Source of the DNA: Clostridiales bacterium
GTDB taxonomy: Bacteria > Bacillota > Clostridia > Peptostreptococcales > Anaerovoracaceae
Direction of reading: 5' to 3'
NCBI GenBank assembly: GCA_022763735.1
Contig: JALEQY010000051.1
Coordinates: 32,286-96,285, forward strand
DNA: 64,000 nucleotides
The translations under genes and the position numbers were made by a program. Positions 58,701 through 64,000 of this stretch are shown here, in pieces. The notes under the pieces were generated by a model. The model worked only from the letters and a program-made list of their open reading frames with translations, had not been told where the DNA came from and searched no databases. The stretch's first letter is position 1. Every line of letters begins with the position of its first letter.

Positions 58701-60404
58701 CTACTCTTCGTCTTTTTCGTTTTCTTCCTGTATGAAATATCCGAAATTCACACCTGACAATGCAGCATCAGCTATATTGGCACAGGAGCTGCCCATCCTG
58801 TCTATGCTGTGAAGTACAGTCGTGAACGCACTTGTCAGCTCTGCCCTGCATTTGCCTTTGTTTACACGTTTTACATGATTCTTCCTCATATTTATATCAA
58901 GGTCCAGAACCTTCTCTTTCTTTTTGGTTATCTTTCTGGCATTTTCCAGCTCGCCTGTACGTATGGCAATCATAGCTTCCTTGTACATATCTTCAATCAC
59001 GTCGAGACTTTCGGTTATGTCTTTCGTCGCATCTTTGGAAAACTTATTCTTTTTCTCCAGACCACCTTTTACAGATTCAGCCGCTTCTGTACACAGCATA
59101 CCCATCCTGTCGACATCACTGAGAATATACATCAGCCCTGCAGTCTGGGATGCCTGTTCTTCAGTAAGGACACCTGCCGAAAACATATTAGCCAGATATT
59201 CCATAATCCTGTTGTACAGCTTTCGTATATTGTTTCCATCCTCATTGATTTCTTCAATTTTCCTGTTTTCTCTTTCTCCTACAGCCGTTTTGACCTTATC
59301 CAGCAGCTCACACACCAGATCGCTGCAGTGAAGTACTTCTCTTGCAGCCATTTCCAGGGCTGCGGCAGGCTGTCCTATCATCTTGTCATCAAGAAACAGC
59401 GGCTCGCCGCTGGCGGCAATAATCGTTTTGCCGTCCGGAATTATTCTGGTGACTATCTTGACAAGAAGCCATATCAGCGGCAGCCATATCAGCGTCATCG
59501 TAATGTTGAATACCGTATGGGCGTTCGCAATCTGTCTTGCTATTACCTCAACTTCCGGTCCCTTGGTTGATATCATCGTGATGAACTGTGCATATGGCTT
59601 GGTGAACCATATGAACAGCAATGCACCGGAAATATTGAAAGTACAGTGAGCAAGCGCCGTTCTCTTTGCATCTTTTGACTGTCCGATACATGCAATAAGC
59701 GCAGTGATTGTGGTTCCGATATTATCGCCGAGGAGAACAGGGATCGCTCCGGCAAGACCCATTATACTTGTCACACCGTCCGGACCGGCCTGTGATGCAA
59801 AATTCTGAAGTACGGCAATTGTTGCACTGCTGCTCTGCACTACCAGTGTCATTAATGTTCCGACAGCAACTCCAAGCACCGGTACGTCCGACACATGTTG
59901 TATCATGGAAATGAACACAGGACTTGATGCCAGAGGTTTCATCACAGATCCCATTATTTCAATACCTTCAAACAGAAGTCCGAATGAGAATATCGTCTGA
60001 CCTATGCTTTTTATCTTTTCGTTTTTCATAACAAAGGACAATATGAATCCGATAAATATTATTATCAGAATATAGTCGCTTATTTTGAAGGCCAGCAGCT
60101 GTGCTGTCATCGTAGTTCCTATGTTAGCTCCAAGAATAACCGAAATTCCCTGGGGCAGTGTCATAAGTCCTGCACTTACGAAACCTATGACCATTACCGT
60201 TGTGGCACTGCTGCTCTGAAGAACTGCAGTTGTCAGAGCACCTGCCAGAACACCCATTACCGGGTTTATTGTCAGTATGCCCAGTATCTTTTTCATTTTT
60301 TCGCCGGCAGCCTTCTGCAGGGATTCACTCATCATATTCATTCCGAAAATGAATATTGCCAGTCCCCCCAGCAGTCCAAATACTGTCTGTAAAATCTCAT
60401 TCAT
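58701..60404 (-). CDS. Na/Pi cotransporter family protein with C-terminal PhoU-like domain
   Basis: LFGMNMMSESLQKAAG-type N-terminus, duplicated QSSSATTVMVIGF and QSSSATIAVLQ motifs, C-terminal helical PhoU-like region. Confidence 0.92.
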   Translation of the reverse strand: MNEILQTVFGLLGGLAIFIFGMNMMSESLQKAAGEKMKKILGILTINPVMGVLAGALTTAVLQSSSATTVMVIGFVSAGLMTLPQGISVILGANIGTTMTAQLLAFKISDYILIIIFIGFILSFVMKNEKIKSIGQTIFSFGLLFEGIEIMGSVMKPLASSPVFISMIQHVSDVPVLGVAVGTLMTLVVQSSSATIAVLQNFASQAGPDGVTSIMGLAGAIPVLLGDNIGTTITALIACIGQSKDAKRTALAHCTFNISGALLFIWFTKPYAQFITMISTKGPEVEVIARQIANAHTVFNITMTLIWLPLIWLLVKIVTRIIPDGKTIIAASGEPLFLDDKMIGQPAAALEMAAREVLHCSDLVCELLDKVKTAVGERENRKIEEINEDGNNIRKLYNRIMEYLANMFSAGVLTEEQASQTAGLMYILSDVDRMGMLCTEAAESVKGGLEKKNKFSKDATKDITESLDVIEDMYKEAMIAIRTGELENARKITKKKEKVLDLDINMRKNHVKRVNKGKCRAELTSAFTTVLHSIDRMGSSCANIADAALSGVNFGYFIQEENEKDEE

Positions 60405-60444
60405 TTCTCTGTTGTCTCCTAATCATGTTTTCATATCAGCCAGC

Positions 60445-61335
60445 CTACTTGTTAAGCTGTTCCCATTCCTTTACCGTACCATCATATATATCTTTAAGCT
60501 GCCCGATAGAAATATCCTGCAGCGGGTTTTCTTTATTTACTGTTATCAGGATTCCGTCTTTGGCAATCATATCATATGAAAGCAGTTCCTTTTCATAGCT
60601 TTCAAGTTCACGGGAAGCCATGGCAAGATCACATTCACCCTGAATCGCAGCTGTAAGCCCCCTGGTGGAATCGGATTCTTCTACTATGATTTCTGCCCCC
60701 GGATTATATGTACTGTAATCTTCAGCCAGTTTCTTCATAAGCGGTGCTACAGAGGTTGAGCCTTCTATTTTTATTTTCCCTGATGATTTGTATGACAGAA
60801 AACTTGTCTCGCTTCCTATCGCAACGAAATCTTCTGCTACAATTGCCTGTCCTGCACCTTTGACATATTCCAGAAAATCCCGTTCGAGATCACTCAGTTT
60901 TCCTGAATAAGCCAGATAAAATGATCTGCTGAGGGGATACTTCCCGTTTTCTATTGTATCCTCATCCGGGAATACTCCATTGACCGAAAGAGTTTTTACC
61001 TCTGAATTGCTGTCAACTGTACCTGCAGAAACATATCCTATCGCTGAGCTGTCTTCTTTCACAGCTTCCAGGACGCTTTCACCGGATTCTTCGATCTTAG
61101 CATCATCTCTTGTCATATCACTTGCTGTTTCCGATGCACTGCTCTCCAGTCCTGTAAGCTGTGCGAAAACCGCACGGGTTCCTGAGCCTTCTTCTCTGGC
61201 AATAGCTTTCACCTCTGCCAGCTTATCAAGGCCTTCAACATTACTTCTTCCAGTCTGTTCATTGTCCGCACATGCATACAGACATGTACCGGCAATCAGT
61301 GCTGCGGCCATTATAAAAACTACCTTTCGTTTCAT
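60445..61335 (-). CDS. PstS-like phosphate-binding lipoprotein with circularly permuted halves
   Basis: Lipobox LYAC; C-half motifs first (REEGSGTRAVF, AIGYVSAGTV, YPLSRSFYLAYSG, GQAIV), then N-half motifs (IEGSTSVAPLMKKLAEDY, GECDLAMASREL, GQLKDIYDGTVKEW). Confidence 0.85.
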   Translation of the reverse strand: MKRKVVFIMAAALIAGTCLYACADNEQTGRSNVEGLDKLAEVKAIAREEGSGTRAVFAQLTGLESSASETASDMTRDDAKIEESGESVLEAVKEDSSAIGYVSAGTVDSNSEVKTLSVNGVFPDEDTIENGKYPLSRSFYLAYSGKLSDLERDFLEYVKGAGQAIVAEDFVAIGSETSFLSYKSSGKIKIEGSTSVAPLMKKLAEDYSTYNPGAEIIVEESDSTRGLTAAIQGECDLAMASRELESYEKELLSYDMIAKDGILITVNKENPLQDISIGQLKDIYDGTVKEWEQLNK

Positions 61336-61388
61336 ACAGGACCTCCCTTTCTTGATCTTATTGACTAATCATATTTTAAATGAACAGT

Positions 61389-61427
61389 GCTAAATCCTTG
61401 GTACTGCAAAGGTTAAATGTATGTAAA
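61389..61427 (-). promoter_or_regulatory. Possible Pho-box array
   Basis: Minus strand TTTACA-n5-TTAACC-n5-AGTACC-n5-TTTAGC, 11-bp periodicity; only the first hexamer is a full match. Confidence 0.25.
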
Positions 61428-61443
61428 ATTCTGCACAAAAAAA

Positions 61444-61469
61444 CATGATACATATTTCTATGCATCATG
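61444..61469 (-). terminator. Terminator of radical SAM gene
   Basis: Minus strand CATGATGCATAGAAATATGTATCATG TTTTTTT. Confidence 0.75.
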
Positions 61470-61491
61470 CTCTGAACAATTCCTGGCCTTA

Positions 61492-62088
61492 TTACCTCAC
61501 GCGGAATCCGACTTCCAGTTCCTCTGCTTTTTTCCTGCAGAGGTCAATAGATTCTTCACTTATACATCCGACCACAGATGTTGCCACATGGGGAACGTAC
61601 TTTTTTACATCCTTAATGTATTTTATCATCGCATCATATGATCTGATACCAAACTTCGGATGACAGAGTGCGTTGAATTTCTCCGCATCTGCTTCATTCA
61701 TACTCACAGATACAGTATCAATGAGCCCCTCGAGTTCCGATGCTGTCTCCCGTCCCCAGATAAGGTCTGCAAGTCCTATTGTGTTTATACGTATAGGTTT
61801 ATTATACGTAGCCTTGATATATTCTGCAATTTCAAGCAGCACATCCAGACGTTCTGTCGGTTCGCCGTATCCGCAGAACACAACTTCATCGTATTTGTCC
61901 ACGTTCCATTTCTTCAGTCCCTCAATAACCTCATCAGCTGTCGGCTCACTGTCCAGCAGCAGCGAATCCGCACTTCCCAGCCCATCTGTGTAATTTTTGA
62001 CACAGAATTCACATCTGCATGGACATCTGTTTGTCAGATTGATATATAATCCTCCGAAATAATCATATATTATTGAATTTTGCGCCAT
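61492..62088 (-). CDS. TatD-associated-type radical SAM protein
   Basis: LYINLTNRCPCRCEFCVKNYTDGLG, CxxxCxxC cluster, VVFCGYGEPTERLD, INTIGLADLIWGR. Confidence 0.8.
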   Translation of the reverse strand: MAQNSIIYDYFGGLYINLTNRCPCRCEFCVKNYTDGLGSADSLLLDSEPTADEVIEGLKKWNVDKYDEVVFCGYGEPTERLDVLLEIAEYIKATYNKPIRINTIGLADLIWGRETASELEGLIDTVSVSMNEADAEKFNALCHPKFGIRSYDAMIKYIKDVKKYVPHVATSVVGCISEESIDLCRKKAEELEVGFRVR

Positions 62089-62127
62089 GGTACGCCTCCT
62101 TATCTGTATGTTCCGGTCTGCCGCCTT

Positions 62128-62340
62128 TCAGTTACCCTTTATTATCACCTTGAGCAGAGCCGAAAGAGCTGCGAACAGTACTCCTGCCACAGGCCATATT
62201 ATCCACGTGAAATCCCATCTGCCGCTCCAGAAACTCCATCCCAGATATACTGCAGTTACTGTGCACCAGTATATTCCGCCAAAAGGTTCAATTTTCCTGC
62301 TTCGCTTTCTTTCATTAATGATTTTATCAGCTAATATCAT
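62128..62340 (-). pseudogene. XRE-type regulator remnant: N-terminal stub joined to C-terminal membrane segment, HTH missing
   Basis: MILADKIINERKRS resembles the start of XRE regulators (MILADKII.LRKK.GWSQEELA) but runs directly into IYWCTVTAVYLGWSFWSGRWDFTWIIWPVAGVLFAALSA. Confidence 0.5.
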
Positions 62341-62448
62341 AATGTCAATTCCTTTCCTGTTTGATAAATCTTGTGCATTGCCGTATTACAGCATCTGTTT
62401 ACATTGCAATAATACATTGAGCAGCGGTTGCATGCCACCATGTTCACT

Positions 62449-63081
62449 TTACAATCTGTCACCTGCCGGTTTCAGGTACGTTTTTTTCTGTCGTAATTCT
62501 CTGTCAGCAAAATCATCAATGGTGTCGCAGCAAAGCTGCATTACCCTTTCCTTGTCTTCTGTGCCATCATATATGCTGTAAAAAATGAACAGTATGCCAT
62601 AAAACTCCGCTGCTTTTTGCTCCGGAGCTTCAATCTCCATGCTATCGAAAAGGTCTGCAACATAACCGACCGGTCCCGATGCAAGATACTGCTGATATAG
62701 TTTCTGCATTTTACCACTTCTGTACTGCTCCACAGTCAGCATTCTCCGGAATGAAGCTGCAAAATCGTCACAGGTCCAGTACCTGAACTGAGCCTTGCTG
62801 TATTCTATGAAATACTGAACTGATGCATTACTGTATTTATCCTGCATATCTTCACGAAGACCTTCCGGCATCTGAAATCTTTCTGCATTCTCGGCATCCT
62901 TCTGTTCCATCCGTTCTGTAATGCTGTCAAAAATATGACGTTTGTTCCTGTAGTGCTTGTAAAGTGCACCCTTTGTCATACCCAGCTCACCTGCTATTTT
63001 ACTTACTGATACTGCCTCATAGCCATCTGCTGCAAACAGATGCAGTGCCGTTATCAGAATTTCTTCCTTAGTATTGCTCAT
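62449..63081 (-). CDS. TetR family transcriptional regulator
   Basis: TKEEILITALHLFAADGYEAVSVSKIAGELGMTKGALYKHYRNKRHIFDSI; start at MSNTKEE. Confidence 0.92.
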   Translation of the reverse strand: MSNTKEEILITALHLFAADGYEAVSVSKIAGELGMTKGALYKHYRNKRHIFDSITERMEQKDAENAERFQMPEGLREDMQDKYSNASVQYFIEYSKAQFRYWTCDDFAASFRRMLTVEQYRSGKMQKLYQQYLASGPVGYVADLFDSMEIEAPEQKAAEFYGILFIFYSIYDGTEDKERVMQLCCDTIDDFADRELRQKKTYLKPAGDRL

Positions 63082-63108
63082 AAACCCTGCTCCTTCCGGC
63101 ATAAATAT

Positions 63109-63147
63109 AAGCGACCGTTTGTCATGTATTATAATAAACGCTCGCTT
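63109..63147. promoter_or_regulatory. Double TetR-type operator over tetR promoter
   Basis: AAGCGACCGTTT-15 nt (contains TATAAT on minus strand)-AAACGCTCGCTT. Confidence 0.6.
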
Positions 63148-63167
63148 TATTTTCAATCATATTTATT

Positions 63168-63794
63168 CTAGAATATCTGGCCCGGAAGCTTCAGTTTTTC
63201 CTTTACCGGAAACTCTTTATCGAATTCCTCTGCCTCCGCTTCATCGACGAAATATCCCTGCGGTGGCGCATACTCGCCGGAAATACCATCTAAATATCCC
63301 GGTATCAGCTCTTTGCATAAAAAGAATGATGCATCCTCACCTTCAGGCAGCCCATGATAGCGAATAGCGAATTCACTCGCCTGAACAAATCCACTTTTCC
63401 CATAAAAGTCAATGTTTCCTTCGAAGCATACTGCACCGCATCCAAGCTCCTGTGCTTTTTTCAGAGAGAAATCCAATAAAGTTTTCCCATATCCCTTTCT
63501 CTTCAGCTCAGGTGTAATGCATATCGGTCCCATAGCCATAATCGGTATAGCTCTGCCATCATCCGCCTTGATTTCTGCTCTCATGAACATGTTCTGGCCA
63601 ATCAGTTTGCCATCCTGTTCCATAACAAAATCAACCTCCCGAACAAATGCCGAATCATCTCTAAGCTGATTCAGCACATAATGCTCCAGACATCCCGGAC
63701 GATATACATTCCAGAAGCTTTCCCTCACCATATTCTCAACTTCCCGATGTTCTTCTTTTTTCTCTAAACGTATAATAATATTGCCAGTGTTCAT
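63168..63794 (-). CDS. GNAT family N-acetyltransferase
   Basis: ICITPELKRKGYGKTLLDFSLKKAQELGCGAVCFEG..FYGKSGFVQA. Confidence 0.9.
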   Translation of the reverse strand: MNTGNIIIRLEKKEEHREVENMVRESFWNVYRPGCLEHYVLNQLRDDSAFVREVDFVMEQDGKLIGQNMFMRAEIKADDGRAIPIMAMGPICITPELKRKGYGKTLLDFSLKKAQELGCGAVCFEGNIDFYGKSGFVQASEFAIRYHGLPEGEDASFFLCKELIPGYLDGISGEYAPPQGYFVDEAEAEEFDKEFPVKEKLKLPGQIF

Positions 63795-63827
63795 TTTTAC
63801 TCAACACTCTCCTTTATATTATTAATG

Positions 63828-63865
63828 AACGACCGTTCACCATGTATTATAGTAAACGATCGTTT
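63828..63865. promoter_or_regulatory. Second double TetR-type operator, upstream of GNAT gene
   Basis: AACGACCGTT..ATGTATTATAGT..AAACGATCGTTT; same spacing and core as 63109..63147. Confidence 0.6.
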
Positions 63866-63936
63866 GCTTGTCAAGGACTCTGCAACTTCTCCCTCAAATC
63901 CTGAATTTCCTTTTTTCATTTTTTAAACTGTTCATA

Positions 63937-64000
63937 TTACTTTTCACATGAGCACTTTATATTTCCGGCAATGATTTCTTTCCAGTCACCTATTACATCA
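63937..64000 (-). CDS. Possible C-terminal end of a CDS running off the window
   Basis: Open minus-strand frame ..DVIGDWKEIIAGNIKCSCEK* ending at 63937; too short to identify. Confidence 0.3.
   Translation of the reverse strand, partial: DVIGDWKEIIAGNIKCSCEK

Overview
64 kb of ordinary, gene-dense, low/medium-GC Firmicutes (Clostridia-like, spore-forming) chromosome, mostly coded on the minus strand. I see no rRNA, tRNA, CRISPR, IS element or prophage. Most genes are housekeeping: ackA, rpmF, tmcAL, coaD, rsmD, recG, rpmB, nrdDG, rlmD, tgt, queA, ruvABC, argR, recN, aroK, an ispH-rpsA fusion and rarA. There is also a compact Gram-positive Tad/Flp pilus locus whose pilin gene is too short for the supplied ORF track. 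The most interesting signals are: (1) a TetM/EF-G-like ribosomal-protection GTPase fused to a YacP/Rae1-like NYN nuclease domain, next to an ABC-F ATPase; (2) a PstS-like phosphate-binding lipoprotein whose two halves appear in circularly permuted order, in an operon with a Na/Pi cotransporter; (3) an acyl-CoA dehydrogenase fused to the FAD-binding domain of EtfA; (4) a tandem glycine-riboswitch-like leader with a degenerate second aptamer upstream of a saccharopine-dehydrogenase-like gene and an APC permease; (5) a yybP-ykoY (Mn2+) riboswitch with terminator upstream of a truncated P-type ATPase; (6) a sigma-54 promoter with upstream palindrome and GCCCACC repeats, beside a sigma-54 response regulator/kinase pair; (7) duplicated double TetR-type operators with identical 27-bp geometry; (8) an XRE-regulator remnant that has lost its HTH. 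All calls are by eye from sequence and the ORF translations. No database search or folding was run.
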